Assembly: GCA_002411545.1 (NCBI GenBank)
Contig: DHTG01000024.1
Location: 625 to 64,624, forward strand
DNA length: 64,000 bases
Source: Bacteroidales bacterium UBA5266
GTDB taxonomy: Bacteria; Bacteroidota; Bacteroidia; Bacteroidales; WCHB1-69
Direction: 5' to 3'
The notes below the pieces were generated by a model, which was not told the origin of the DNA, did no database searches, and saw nothing but the letters and a program-made list of their open reading frames with translations. Both the position numbers and the translations under genes were made by a program. Positions 17,584 through 27,107 of this stretch are shown in pieces. Each line of letters begins with the position of its first letter. Position 1 is the first letter of the stretch.

Positions 17584-18650
17584 TTTTTTACCTTAATAAT
17601 TTCTTCTTGTATTTTGATGGTTTCTTCATGCAAAACCTCCATGAGTTTTTGCATAAAATCCTTATTTAAATGCCAATAATCACTTTGTTGCAATACGTGA
17701 TCAATAACTTCTTGCCAACGATTAATTTGCAACAAAGAAATATTCTTCTCTTTTTTGTAGTATGCAATCTTCTCCACAATTTCCAAACGTCTGGCCAGGA
17801 GTGCGCATAAATCTTTATCCAGCTCATCAATCATATCACGGTATGTTTTCAACTGTTTGTCTTTTTTTTCTGTCAGAGAAGGAATGCGTAATTGTGTGAT
17901 TAAATTAAAGAATTCAGTCGGTTTTAGTTGTTGACTTCTATCACTCAAAGCCTGAGTAGGATCAACATGCACTTCAATCATCAAGCCATTTACATCCATA
18001 TACAAAGCTTTTTGAGCAATTTCGAAAATAAAATCCTTATTTCCTGCCATGTGGCTTGGATCGCAGAGCATGGGGATTTCGGGATGCCGGCGTTTGAATT
18101 CTATGGGAATATTCCATAAAGGATTGTTTCTATATATGGAATGTTCATAGGTAGAAAATCCTCTGTGTATGGAAGCCATTTTTTTTATTCCGGCTTTGGC
18201 CAAGCGCTCAAAAGCTCCTATCCATAAATGTAAATCGGGCGAAATAGGATTTTTAATCATGATGCTAACATCACTGCCTTTAGCAGTATCGGCTATAGCC
18301 TGTACCATGAAAGGATTAACGCTCGTTCGTGCACCTATCCAAAAATACCGTATATTATGTTTTAAAGCGATTTCGAGATGTTGAGGTATGGCTATTTCAA
18401 TACAAGTCGGGATATGATAGCTTTGTTCAACCTCTTGCAACCAGGATAAAGCTTGTTCCCCACACCCTTCAAAACTATGAGGTGATGAACGAGGCTTCCA
18501 TACGCCACAACGAAACAAGGATATCATGGGTTTTTCCGAAAGCTGAAGAGCAGTCTCTAACACCTGCTCTCGCGATTCGGCACTGCATGGCCCTGCTATA
18601 AGTAAGGGTGTGTAGTTTTGTGATGATACTAACGGTTGAATGTCAAACAT
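17580..18650 (-). CDS. Bifunctional DAHP synthase/chorismate mutase
   Basis: This is a 356-residue cytoplasmic fusion. Residues 1-260 form a type I-beta DAHP synthase (KDPG-aldolase-like) with the motifs AGPCSAESREQV, KPRSSPHSFEG, GARTSVNPF and a late CDPSHMAGN metal/phosphate segment. Residues 265-350 form an AroQ-type chorismate mutase helical domain with the RDMIDELDKDLCALLARR signature. It joins the first step of the shikimate pathway to the branch toward Phe and Tyr and probably acts with regulatory coupling, as in other Bacteroidetes. It is the first gene of an operon with thiD and thiS, an unusual pairing. Confidence 0.92.
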   Translation of the reverse strand: MFDIQPLVSSQNYTPLLIAGPCSAESREQVLETALQLSEKPMISLFRCGVWKPRSSPHSFEGCGEQALSWLQEVEQSYHIPTCIEIAIPQHLEIALKHNIRYFWIGARTSVNPFMVQAIADTAKGSDVSIMIKNPISPDLHLWIGAFERLAKAGIKKMASIHRGFSTYEHSIYRNNPLWNIPIEFKRRHPEIPMLCDPSHMAGNKDFIFEIAQKALYMDVNGLMIEVHVDPTQALSDRSQQLKPTEFFNLITQLRIPSLTEKKDKQLKTYRDMIDELDKDLCALLARRLEIVEKIAYYKKEKNISLLQINRWQEVIDHVLQQSDYWHLNKDFMQKLMEVLHEETIKIQEEIIKVKK

Positions 18651-18703
18651 ACCTTTTAATTATCAGAATTTTGATGCCTGTATACAGAATTAGTACTGCT
18701 CTG

Positions 18704-18711
18704 CAAAAGTA
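18704..18711 (-). promoter_or_regulatory. -7 element of the aro-thiD-thiS operon
   Basis: CAAAAGTA on the plus strand reads TACTTTTG on the minus strand, matching TAnnTTTG. It lies 54 bases upstream of the DAHP synthase start. No strong -33 box was found. Confidence 0.5.
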
Positions 18712-18804
18712 ATCTTTATTTCAAAACAAAAAAATGAAACCTACCTTATTTAGGTGCCTTTCTATGGACAAAAAGAGGGTTTTTATTAACATAATACTGT
18801 GAAA

Positions 18805-18852
18805 TACTTTTGTAAAGATATTTTCATAATGTAATAAGGTTATATAATTTTG
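18805..18852 (+). promoter_or_regulatory. Two candidate -7 elements of the EnvC-like gene
   Basis: TACTTTTG at 18805-18812 and TAATTTTG at 18845-18852 both match TAnnTTTG upstream of the ATG at 18870. The second would leave a leader of only about ten bases. Either or both may be used. Confidence 0.45.
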
Positions 18853-18869
18853 TAACATTATAAAACGAC

Positions 18870-20075
18870 ATGTATAAAAATATAAAACAAATAGTATATT
18901 TCATACTAGTTGTCTGTCTATCATTAGGCAGCAGCCATACTTTATGGAGTCAAACCAGTAAAGAAGCCCTAACCAAAGAAAAAAAACAACTCGAAAAAGA
19001 ACTAGCACAACAAAAAAAACTCTTAGAAGAAACCCGTCGAAACAAAACAGCCTCCCTGCGGGAAATTCAATTAATCACTAATCAAATAAAAAACAGGGAA
19101 AAGCTTATTCAAACCATCAACGAAGAACTTTCCTATATAGACGTCGAAATAGAGGAAGTAACCAAAGAAATTACCCAATTACAAACTAAACTCGATGAAT
19201 TGATTGATGCCTATAGAAAAGCAATCTACATAGCCTATAAACACCGAAACATGCTTGACAAAGCAAATTTCATTATATCCTCGGAAAACATTCATCAAGC
19301 GGTAAAACGCATGCGCTATTTACAAGAATATTCCAATGCACTCAATCGCCATGTCTTAATTATTCAACAAACACAAGCAACCAAGAAAGAAAAAGAAAAA
19401 GTGTTGATGCAAAACAAACAAGAAAAAATGAACCTCTTGGAGCATAAAAACCAAGAAAAAACAAACTTAGTAAAACAACAACGGGACAAAGATCAAGTAG
19501 TATCAACCTTAAAAAAGAAAGAAAGTCAGATAAATACAGAAATCAATCGTAAAATCAAACGTCAAAAAGCCATTGATAATCAGATAGCCAAAATCATTGA
19601 AGCCGAATTAGCCAAAGCCAAAAAATCGGTTTCTCCAAAAGTAGAAGCAGCCAATGTAGCATTGTCGGCCGACTTTGCAAATAATCAGGGAAAGCTCCCA
19701 TGGCCTGTCGATAAAGGAAATATCATTACAAACTTTGGCACTTACTCTCATCCGGAAGTATCATCGGTATTGATAACAAATAATGGCATTAACATTTTAA
19801 CAGATAGAGCCGCCTCCGTACGTTCCATTTTCAACGGAAAAGTATCGACCGTGAGTATCATTGACGGAGCAAATGTGGTTATTATTAGCCACGGTGCTTA
19901 TCTAACCGTATATAGTAATTTAGGAAGCGTCTGTGTAAAGCCCGGCGATGTAGTCAGCACCCGACAAGTTATCGGAAACATGAAATCAGATCCTAACGAC
20001 AGCAAAGCGGAACTGCATTTTGAAATACGCAAAGAACGTACACCCCTTAATCCAACTTCCTGGATTAAACAATAA
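18870..20075 (+). CDS. EnvC-like murein hydrolase activator, degenerate LytM domain
   Basis: This is a 401-residue exported protein. A signal peptide (IVYFILVVCLSLGSS) is followed by a long coiled coil at about residues 30-255, then a LytM/M23 domain at about 275-401. The zinc ligands of active M23 peptidases are missing: the usual HxxxD-type site is replaced by NNGINIL, and the usual His-x-His site reads Glu381-Leu-His383. This pattern matches E. coli EnvC, which does not cut peptidoglycan but activates amidases under FtsEX control. FtsE and FtsX genes are elsewhere in the window. Coiled coil plus degenerate LytM makes activator a better call than endopeptidase. Confidence 0.8.
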   Translation: MYKNIKQIVYFILVVCLSLGSSHTLWSQTSKEALTKEKKQLEKELAQQKKLLEETRRNKTASLREIQLITNQIKNREKLIQTINEELSYIDVEIEEVTKEITQLQTKLDELIDAYRKAIYIAYKHRNMLDKANFIISSENIHQAVKRMRYLQEYSNALNRHVLIIQQTQATKKEKEKVLMQNKQEKMNLLEHKNQEKTNLVKQQRDKDQVVSTLKKKESQINTEINRKIKRQKAIDNQIAKIIEAELAKAKKSVSPKVEAANVALSADFANNQGKLPWPVDKGNIITNFGTYSHPEVSSVLITNNGINILTDRAASVRSIFNGKVSTVSIIDGANVVIISHGAYLTVYSNLGSVCVKPGDVVSTRQVIGNMKSDPNDSKAELHFEIRKERTPLNPTSWIKQ

Positions 20076-20170
20076 GGGTTAAATCACATTCATATAATTT
20101 TTTACCTCTATTTTTATAATTTTTTTGTTCTTATCACGTTGTTTTGTATATTTCTTAAAATTCAAACAAC

Positions 20171-21688
20171 ATGGCTCTAACCTTAGAGAACATCCTTTTA
20201 ATTGGCTCTATATTATTATTTATAAGTTTATTAGCAGGTAAAACAGGATACAAATTAGGAGTCCCTACTTTGTTGCTATTCCTTTTGTTGGGCATGATTA
20301 CCGGTACAGATGGATTAGGAATAGAAGTAAACAATCCAAATTCAGCATTAGCGATAGGGACGGTTGCCTTGTGCAGCATTTTGTTTTCCGGTGGAATGGA
20401 CACTCACTTAAACGACATCAAACCCATAGCCGCACAAGGAGTGGTTTTGGCCACCTTAGGAGTTTTGTTGACAGCTTTTTTTGTCGGAGGATTCATATAT
20501 ATTATTAGCAACTATTTTTCTATAGGCATTCATTTCACTTTTCTAGAGTCTATGCTCCTGGCATCGATTATGTCATCGACCGATTCAGCTTCGGTATTTT
20601 CCATACTAAGGGCTAAAAGCTTACGATTAAAACATAATTTAAAACCTACCTTAGAATTGGAAAGTGGAAGTAACGATCCCATGGCCTTCATGCTTACTAT
20701 TGTTTTCATTCAACTTATTCAAAGCCCTTTAGCACATAGTATAGGTCATGCCGTACTAGACTTTTTTATGCAAATGTCTATCGGTGCCTTGGGAGGATAT
20801 GCTTTGGGCAAAATCTCCATATGGATTATCAATAGAATTGAACTCTTCAACGATTCTTTGTATTTGGTATTTATCGTTGCATGTGCCTTCTTCATTTATT
20901 CATTTATAAATTTCATACATGGAAATGGATTTTTAGCGGTATATGTCGGTGGATTGATTATTGGAAATCATAAATTCGTACACAAAAAATCTATTATTAA
21001 ATTCTTCGACGGCTTAACATGGTTAGCCCAAATCGTTTTGTTTTTGACCTTAGGATTATTGGTGAATCCCACTGAATTATTAAATCCGGAGGTATTTATC
21101 ACCGGTCTGTTGGTAGGATTCTTCATGATTATTTTTGGCCGACCTTTATCTGTCTTGATATCCTTATTGCCCTTTCGGAAAATCCCATTCAATGCACGCA
21201 TGTATATTTCTTGGGTAGGATTAAGAGGAGCCGTTCCCATCGTATTTGCCATGTACCCTTGGATTGCAGGCTTAGAGAATGCAAAATTAATTTTCAATAT
21301 TGTCTTTTTTATCACCATCATATCTTTAATCGTACAAGGAACAAGCGTGCCTTCTATGGCAAAAGTACTCCGAATTTTCGATCGCACAAAAGTGCCTAAA
21401 CCCATTGATTTCCTCGATACAGACTTCTCTGATGCCACCAAATCCAGTTCTTGCGAAATTATTATTGATGAAAATGTATTGAAATTAGGTCATCGCATCA
21501 TGGATATACCCTTCCCCGAAAAAACACTGGTAGTGATGCTTAAACGTGGAGAACATTATTTTATCCCTAACGGGAAAACAGAACTACATAAAGACGACAA
21601 ACTTCTCATCATCACCGACGATAGAGATGCTGTATTAGAAACTTATCGACAGATAGGATTACAAAATGAGATTCCTCCTTTAGATTAA
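20171..21688 (+). CDS. Potassium/proton antiporter, CPA1 family with TrkA-C domain
   Basis: This is a 505-residue inner-membrane protein. Residues 1-395 are a CPA-type cation/proton antiporter with about twelve membrane segments; the TDSASVFSIL and ESGSNDPMAF motifs near 137 and 162 carry the ion-binding Asp residues. Residues 425-500 form a TrkA-C regulatory domain. This architecture matches CvrA/NhaP2-type K+/H+ antiporters, which maintain cell volume and pH. The cation specificity is inferred from family only. The next gene starts 22 bases downstream on the same strand. Confidence 0.88.
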   Translation: MALTLENILLIGSILLFISLLAGKTGYKLGVPTLLLFLLLGMITGTDGLGIEVNNPNSALAIGTVALCSILFSGGMDTHLNDIKPIAAQGVVLATLGVLLTAFFVGGFIYIISNYFSIGIHFTFLESMLLASIMSSTDSASVFSILRAKSLRLKHNLKPTLELESGSNDPMAFMLTIVFIQLIQSPLAHSIGHAVLDFFMQMSIGALGGYALGKISIWIINRIELFNDSLYLVFIVACAFFIYSFINFIHGNGFLAVYVGGLIIGNHKFVHKKSIIKFFDGLTWLAQIVLFLTLGLLVNPTELLNPEVFITGLLVGFFMIIFGRPLSVLISLLPFRKIPFNARMYISWVGLRGAVPIVFAMYPWIAGLENAKLIFNIVFFITIISLIVQGTSVPSMAKVLRIFDRTKVPKPIDFLDTDFSDATKSSSCEIIIDENVLKLGHRIMDIPFPEKTLVVMLKRGEHYFIPNGKTELHKDDKLLIITDDRDAVLETYRQIGLQNEIPPLD

Positions 21689-21710
21689 GGTTTTGATTAA
21701 TAAGCTTTTT

Positions 21711-24700
21711 ATGGCTAAATCAACTGTTTATAATATCCTCTTAATCCTTTTGGTATTAACCGGATTTATGAATATACATTCTACAAAAGCTCAATCACTT
21801 TCTAATCAAGGCGTGAAACACATCGTTTTTGAATCGGATACTTTATACATAGATTCTTTGTCAATTGTACCCGGCAGCTTCCAAATAATGGAATTAGATA
21901 CAAATGACTATGTGTTATATGAATCGAAAGCTTTATTGATTTTAAAAAATAAATCTTACATCGGCAAACCTCTCCTGATAACCTACCGGCGACTGCCCTA
22001 TCGTATTCATAAAACATTTGTGCATAAGGATACAAGCATGATTGAGGCTGATTTATATGATCCGGTAAATCCATTTATGGTAAACGAGATAGGCAATGAC
22101 CCGTTATTACAATTTTCGGATGCTTCTCTGCAAAGTTCAGGTAGTTTATCCCGAGGCATTTCGATAGGAAATAATCAAGACATGGGCATACAATCCAATT
22201 TAAACTTGCAATTAGCCGGCAAGCTTTCTGAAGAAGTAGAAATTCTAGCTAACATCACCGACCAAAACATCCCTTTTCAACCGGAAGGAAATACGCGACA
22301 GATTCAGGAATTCGATAAAATTTTTATCCAACTTAACTACAAAGATCGCCTTACTTTGTGGGCCGGCGACATTGAAGACAAATCAAAAGGAAGCTATTTT
22401 ATGCGTTTTACTAAAAAAGGACAAGGCTTAATGGGCGACGTCTTTGCCACATCTGAAACAAAAAAGAAAGATACCCTATCCTATCACGTACACTTCAGCG
22501 GGGCCGTGGCTAAAGGAAACTTTCGCAGACAGTCTCTGCTTGCCATTGAAGGGAATCAAGGCCCCTATCAACTCTATGGAGAAAATCAAGAGAGTTTTAT
22601 TATTATCCTTTCCGGTTCGGAACGTATATATATTGATGGCAAATTGTTAACACGGGGACAAGATGCCGATTATGTCATTAATTATAATTCGGGAGAAATC
22701 ACCTTTACAGCTAAACAACCCATCACCAAAGACAAACGTATCGTAGCCGAATTCGAATACTCCGACCAAAACTATATACGCACTTTATCACATATAGGGA
22801 CTGAAATCAATCATGAAAAGTGGAATGCTTATTTTCACTTTTACAATGAACAAGATATGAAATACCAATCTAATCAATTAGACTTAAATAACGAGAACAT
22901 CACCTTTTTAAAACAAATAGGCAATCAGATTAACAATGCCTATTATCCGTATATGGACAGCGTGGGATTTCAAGCTCATGAGGTAATGTATAAACAAGTC
23001 GATACCTTGATTAATGGCATATTATACGATTCTGTATACGTTTATTCCACCCATCCCGACAGTGCGGTGTATCGTTTAAAATTTACCTTGGTCGGCGAAG
23101 GCAAAGGAAATTATGTTCTCACCCAATCTTCTGTAAACGGTAGGGTTTATGCTTGGGTAGCACCGATAAACAACCAAGCACAAGGAAATTATGAACCAAT
23201 TATCTTGTTAATTACACCCAAACGTACACAAATGTATAATGCCGGTTTTAATTATACTTTCGCTAAAAACACTTCCATACATTTCGAAACAGCCCTCTCT
23301 AATAACGACCTTAACACCTTTTCACACATAGGCAATACACAAAACATAGGCTTGGGAATGCGTTTGGCTTTAAAAAACACTCTTTTATTTCCTGCTAAAA
23401 ATAAACTCTTACCCATAGAAAAAAGATGGAAACTCCACTCTTCCTTATATTATGAAACCAAAAACAAATGGTTCGATTATATTGAAAACTACCGTGATGT
23501 AGAATTTGTCCGTAATTTCAATCTGGCAGATTCCATGCTGCATGCCACGGAACATTATTGCGGTATCAATTTTACTTTTTCACAGCTCAAAACAGGACAT
23601 ATCGGATGGACAAGCAATGTGTTTTTTATCCCGGAATACAAATGGCACGCCATTCAAAACCAACTTATCAGCAATTTAAGGCTAAAAGCTTATATCCTAC
23701 AGATTGATGCCTCACTCTTACATACAACATCACTGAACGATAAATCGGTGTTCTTGAAGCATCGAGAAGTCGTTAGCCGTAGGTTCCCCTATTTCGAAAT
23801 CGGGTTACAGGAACAAATGGAATACAATCAATTCACTCATCAGGATACAATCTCGGCTATGAGTCACGCATTTAATGAAATCGCATTGTTTATAAAGCAA
23901 AACGATAGTCTAAGCCGCAACTTTAAATATATATTGCAGTACAGCAACCGTATAGACCATGCTGTCATCAACGAGCACTTCGGGGTTTCGGCCATAGCCA
24001 ATCATCTAACAGCAGGCATAGACTTTTTGAAATATGCCAACCATCCCTTGCGTTTTACTTTATCATATAGAAATTTACACTATAAAGACAGCTTAGCCGT
24101 CACACAAGCACCCGAAAATACTTTGCTGGCAAACGTGGATTATCAAGGTCAATTCTTGAATGGAGCCCTGGTTTTGGGGGTGTTCTATGAATTAGGCTCG
24201 GGCATGGAACAGAAAAATGCTTACACCTATATTAAAGTTGCCAATCAACAGGGCAGATATCAATGGATAGATTACAACGGGAACGGTATAGAAGAATTAG
24301 ATGAATTTGAAATAGCTATTTACAAAGATCAAGCAAATTATGTACGCATATGGCTAATTTCCAACGAATATATCAAAACATATACAAATAAACTCACTCA
24401 AAACCTGCATCTCCGTCCGGCAGCCATTTGGTATAATAAAAAAGGATTTAAAAAATTTATGTCTCGTTTTTCCAACCAAACAACCTATCAAACCCAGTTA
24501 AAACAAACTGCTTCTGATTTTATTTCAACCATGAATCCTTTTTATTCGAATTTGAACGATACTTCCTTGGTATCTACCATGATGCATTTCAGAAATGCTT
24601 TTTCATTCAATCAGAGCGATGCCATATGGGGCTTAGACCTTATTTATACCCAAAGCAAAAATAAAATATTAAGTGTTAACGGATTCGAATCTGCAGAGGG

Positions 24701-25217
24701 TAAAGAATGGCAATTTTCCGGACGTTGGCGAATCATCCCTGATGTTACCTTAAAACTCACCTATTACCATGCCCTGAATGGGAAAAACACCGTATACTTC
24801 GCACTTAAAAATTACCGTATATTGAGCAATACATTGGAACCCATCCTAAGCTATCAATATAACAATCGCTTAACGACTAGTATTACCTATGCATATATAC
24901 AAAAAATAAACACCTTAGGTGTTGAACGAAGTTTTACGCATAAACTGTCAACCGAAGTCAATTATCGCATGCCCAAACGAGGCTCTTTCCTCACACAACT
25001 CAGCTATTATCACATCCGATATAAAGGAGAAACTTCCGCTCCGGCTGCTTTTGAAATGCTCCAAACATTACAAAACGGACACAATGGAGTGTGTAACATC
25101 ACCTATCAAACCACTTTACTTAAAAACTTGCAGTTAAATGTTATGTATGAAGGAAGAATCTCATCAAACCTTCCGATGATACATAGCGGAAGCCTCGAAA
25201 TAAGAGCCTATTTTTAA
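21711..25217 (+). CDS. Large exported envelope protein, probably outer-membrane barrel
   Basis: This is a 1168-residue exported protein of unknown function. It has a signal peptide (ILLILLVLTGFMNIHSTKAQ). Residues 50-130 look like a beta-rich N-terminal domain. From about 140 there is a stretch with SSGSLSRGISIGNNQDMG followed by repeated amphipathic strands with Tyr/Phe-rich turns through to the C-terminus, consistent with a large outer-membrane barrel. Segments such as DGKLLTRGQDADYVINYNSG resemble beta-sandwich insertions. Large proteins of this kind are conserved in Bacteroidetes but uncharacterised. An in-frame TTG at 21693 is a less likely start than ATG 21711. It may be cotranscribed with the antiporter gene. 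Confidence 0.6.
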   Translation: MAKSTVYNILLILLVLTGFMNIHSTKAQSLSNQGVKHIVFESDTLYIDSLSIVPGSFQIMELDTNDYVLYESKALLILKNKSYIGKPLLITYRRLPYRIHKTFVHKDTSMIEADLYDPVNPFMVNEIGNDPLLQFSDASLQSSGSLSRGISIGNNQDMGIQSNLNLQLAGKLSEEVEILANITDQNIPFQPEGNTRQIQEFDKIFIQLNYKDRLTLWAGDIEDKSKGSYFMRFTKKGQGLMGDVFATSETKKKDTLSYHVHFSGAVAKGNFRRQSLLAIEGNQGPYQLYGENQESFIIILSGSERIYIDGKLLTRGQDADYVINYNSGEITFTAKQPITKDKRIVAEFEYSDQNYIRTLSHIGTEINHEKWNAYFHFYNEQDMKYQSNQLDLNNENITFLKQIGNQINNAYYPYMDSVGFQAHEVMYKQVDTLINGILYDSVYVYSTHPDSAVYRLKFTLVGEGKGNYVLTQSSVNGRVYAWVAPINNQAQGNYEPIILLITPKRTQMYNAGFNYTFAKNTSIHFETALSNNDLNTFSHIGNTQNIGLGMRLALKNTLLFPAKNKLLPIEKRWKLHSSLYYETKNKWFDYIENYRDVEFVRNFNLADSMLHATEHYCGINFTFSQLKTGHIGWTSNVFFIPEYKWHAIQNQLISNLRLKAYILQIDASLLHTTSLNDKSVFLKHREVVSRRFPYFEIGLQEQMEYNQFTHQDTISAMSHAFNEIALFIKQNDSLSRNFKYILQYSNRIDHAVINEHFGVSAIANHLTAGIDFLKYANHPLRFTLSYRNLHYKDSLAVTQAPENTLLANVDYQGQFLNGALVLGVFYELGSGMEQKNAYTYIKVANQQGRYQWIDYNGNGIEELDEFEIAIYKDQANYVRIWLISNEYIKTYTNKLTQNLHLRPAAIWYNKKGFKKFMSRFSNQTTYQTQLKQTASDFISTMNPFYSNLNDTSLVSTMMHFRNAFSFNQSDAIWGLDLIYTQSKNKILSVNGFESAEGKEWQFSGRWRIIPDVTLKLTYYHALNGKNTVYFALKNYRILSNTLEPILSYQYNNRLTTSITYAYIQKINTLGVERSFTHKLSTEVNYRMPKRGSFLTQLSYYHIRYKGETSAPAAFEMLQTLQNGHNGVCNITYQTTLLKNLQLNVMYEGRISSNLPMIHSGSLEIRAYF

Positions 25218-26058
25218 ACCCAGTTTAATCAGCTCCGAAAATTTTCAACTACGACTCGAACATAAAAATTCGATTCCGATTTGGATTACTGACTTCTTTA
25301 AGGTATTTCTATATTTTGTTAATGCAAATACGGGTTATGCAGCCGGATTTGATGTAGACAATGATGCTGTTTTAATGAAAACTACCGATGGGGGTGAAAA
25401 TTGGGTATCGAAAACATCAGGAATCGGTGGTTATCTTAATTCCGTGTATTTTCTGAACGCTGATACTGGTTATGTCGTTGGATTTAATGATTTTAATTCT
25501 TCAGGCATTATTTATAAAACTGTTAACGGGGGAAATAATTGGACATTACAAAAAAGTATGGAAGAAACATACTTATGGGATGTGAAATTTCCCGAGACGA
25601 ACATAGGATATGCGGTCGGTTCCAATGAAAACGGCAACGGATTAATATTAAAGACGATAGATGGTGGACTTAATTGGGTTCAACAAAATTGTGAAAGTGA
25701 TGAGGAACTCTTATCCGTTTGTTTTGTTAATAAAAACATAGGTTATACGGTAGGTTATGAATCGAAGGTTTTTAAAACCACCAACGGTGGGGGAGCTCCT
25801 GATAACATCCAATCCCATATGGAAGAAGCCATAAATATATATCCCAATCCTGCAAGTAATCAATTAACGATAGAAAATACAAACTCTCTGATTCGAAGCA
25901 TCCGACTCTACGACCTCTCTGGAAAAACCATACAAAAGGTATCGAATATTAACCAATATCAAATTACCATTCCCTTATCCGAAGTTCAGCAAGGACTTTA
26001 CTTCATCAGTGTTACTTGCGATGAAGGTGTTTTAACAAAGAAGGTGATTGTTCGATAA
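25218..26058 (+). pseudogene. 5'-truncated T9SS cargo: YCF48-like repeats plus sorting domain
   Basis: From ATG 25375 there is a 227-residue open frame. It contains four YCF48/BNR-like repeats (pattern N-x-GY-x-VG ... KT-x-GG-x-NW) followed from about residue 150 by a type A T9SS C-terminal sorting domain beginning INIYPNPASNQ and ending KKVIVR. T9SS substrates need a signal peptide, but none is present at this start. The same frame remains open upstream to the end of the previous gene and includes part of the first repeat (YFVNANTGYAAGF) before the ATG, so the real N-terminus is missing. I read this as a decayed fragment. Expression from ATG 25375 would give a cytosolic product. Confidence 0.7.
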
Positions 26059-26063
26059 AACAT

Positions 26064-26966
26064 TTAAGTTTTCATTCTCAATTTCAATGCCGAAAAAATG
26101 GTGTCGGGATTGAGATGAAATACACTGGCCATTTCACCGGCCATGCAATAACCGCAGTATTCACAGATATTCAAAGCCTCGAGCGGACAGCCTTCCACAC
26201 GAGTCTTGTCGGGAAGTATAAAATTCGTTATCCAGCAGTATTTCTTAAATATATTGGTTTTCATCTTCTTTAATCCAGAAACGGAATTCATAACGGGATA
26301 TCCGGCTTTCTTCATACCTATGATAAGGTCGATTACTTCCTTTCGTTTGTTCCAATCTAAAAACAAAGGGTCGGGTGCTAAGGAAGAAGGGGTATAAAAA
26401 TTCAAGGAGATGGAATGTATATGTGGATTTTCTTTGGTAAAACGAATGGTTTCTTCTACAGAATTATAATTCTTGCTATTAATAACCATATTTACACTTA
26501 AAGCTTTCTGTTTGCTTTCAGCTATATTTTTACACAAACGCTCGAAAACTCCTTTTCCGCGTATTTCATCGTGATAGGCTCCCAAACCGTCGAGGCTTAC
26601 CCATATGGAATCGGCTTTCAGGTGGGTAAAGGTAAATTGTGCGTTGGTGGTAACGGTAGTAGAAAAGAAACCGATTTCTTTTGCCAAATCTATTAAATCG
26701 TTGATATTGTATTGGCCGTCATTCCACATCATGGGTTCACCCCCCTCAAAATCAACGAAACGAGAACCTAAACGGTGGGAATACCTTAATTCATCTTCGA
26801 TTTCTTTATAGGTTTTCCGCCGGGGTTGGGCATGATTGTATACCGCACAATGTTTACAGGATAAATTACATTCGTCGGTAATAAAAAGAACGGTCTGCAA
26901 AGGACGTTTTCTTCCGAAAAACCTCGCTTTTATATACCAAAATCCCAAATAAATCAATTGTTTCAT
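26064..26966 (-). CDS. Radical SAM protein with C-terminal cysteine cluster
   Basis: This is a 300-residue protein. The 4Fe-4S/SAM motif CNLSCKHC has cysteines at 33, 37 and 40. Downstream radical SAM features include a GGEP motif (FEGGEPMMW) near 75 and SLDG near 124. Near the C-terminus six residues of a second cluster-binding pattern are visible (KYCW, EGCP, NICEYCGYC), suggesting a SPASM-like auxiliary iron-sulfur site. The N-terminus has a short hydrophobic patch. Target is unknown; relatives modify peptides or lipids. It is convergent with the truncated T9SS gene (5-base gap) and divergent from comEC. Confidence 0.8.
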   Translation of the reverse strand: MKQLIYLGFWYIKARFFGRKRPLQTVLFITDECNLSCKHCAVYNHAQPRRKTYKEIEDELRYSHRLGSRFVDFEGGEPMMWNDGQYNINDLIDLAKEIGFFSTTVTTNAQFTFTHLKADSIWVSLDGLGAYHDEIRGKGVFERLCKNIAESKQKALSVNMVINSKNYNSVEETIRFTKENPHIHSISLNFYTPSSLAPDPLFLDWNKRKEVIDLIIGMKKAGYPVMNSVSGLKKMKTNIFKKYCWITNFILPDKTRVEGCPLEALNICEYCGYCMAGEMASVFHLNPDTIFSALKLRMKT

Positions 26967-26985
26967 CTTATAAATATATATGTTG

Positions 26986-26993
26986 CAAAGGTA
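26986..26993 (-). promoter_or_regulatory. -7 element of the radical SAM gene
   Basis: CAAAGGTA on the plus strand is TACCTTTG on the minus strand, 20 bases upstream of the start codon. The -33 position is unclear. Confidence 0.5.
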
Positions 26994-27059
26994 GTAAATA
27001 AATAAAACATAGCAGGTGTAAAACGAAAACGATTCAATATGTAGATATCAAATTTTGTG

Positions 27060-27067
27060 TAAATTTG
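27060..27067 (+). promoter_or_regulatory. -7 element of comEC
   Basis: TAAATTTG matches TAnnTTTG and lies 40 bases before the comEC ATG at 27108. No clear -33 box was seen. Confidence 0.45.
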
Positions 27068-27107
27068 CACAAATTTATTTGAAATTATGAATTAAAACGA
27101 ACGCACT

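Noticed and set aside
18651-18869. Gap upstream of the aro-thi operon checked for a TPP riboswitch
   Set aside because: No CTGAGA or similar thi-box sequence was found; only promoter elements are present.
21693-21710. TTG start for the large envelope protein
   Set aside because: ATG 21711 directly precedes the signal peptide and leaves a normal gap after the antiporter gene.
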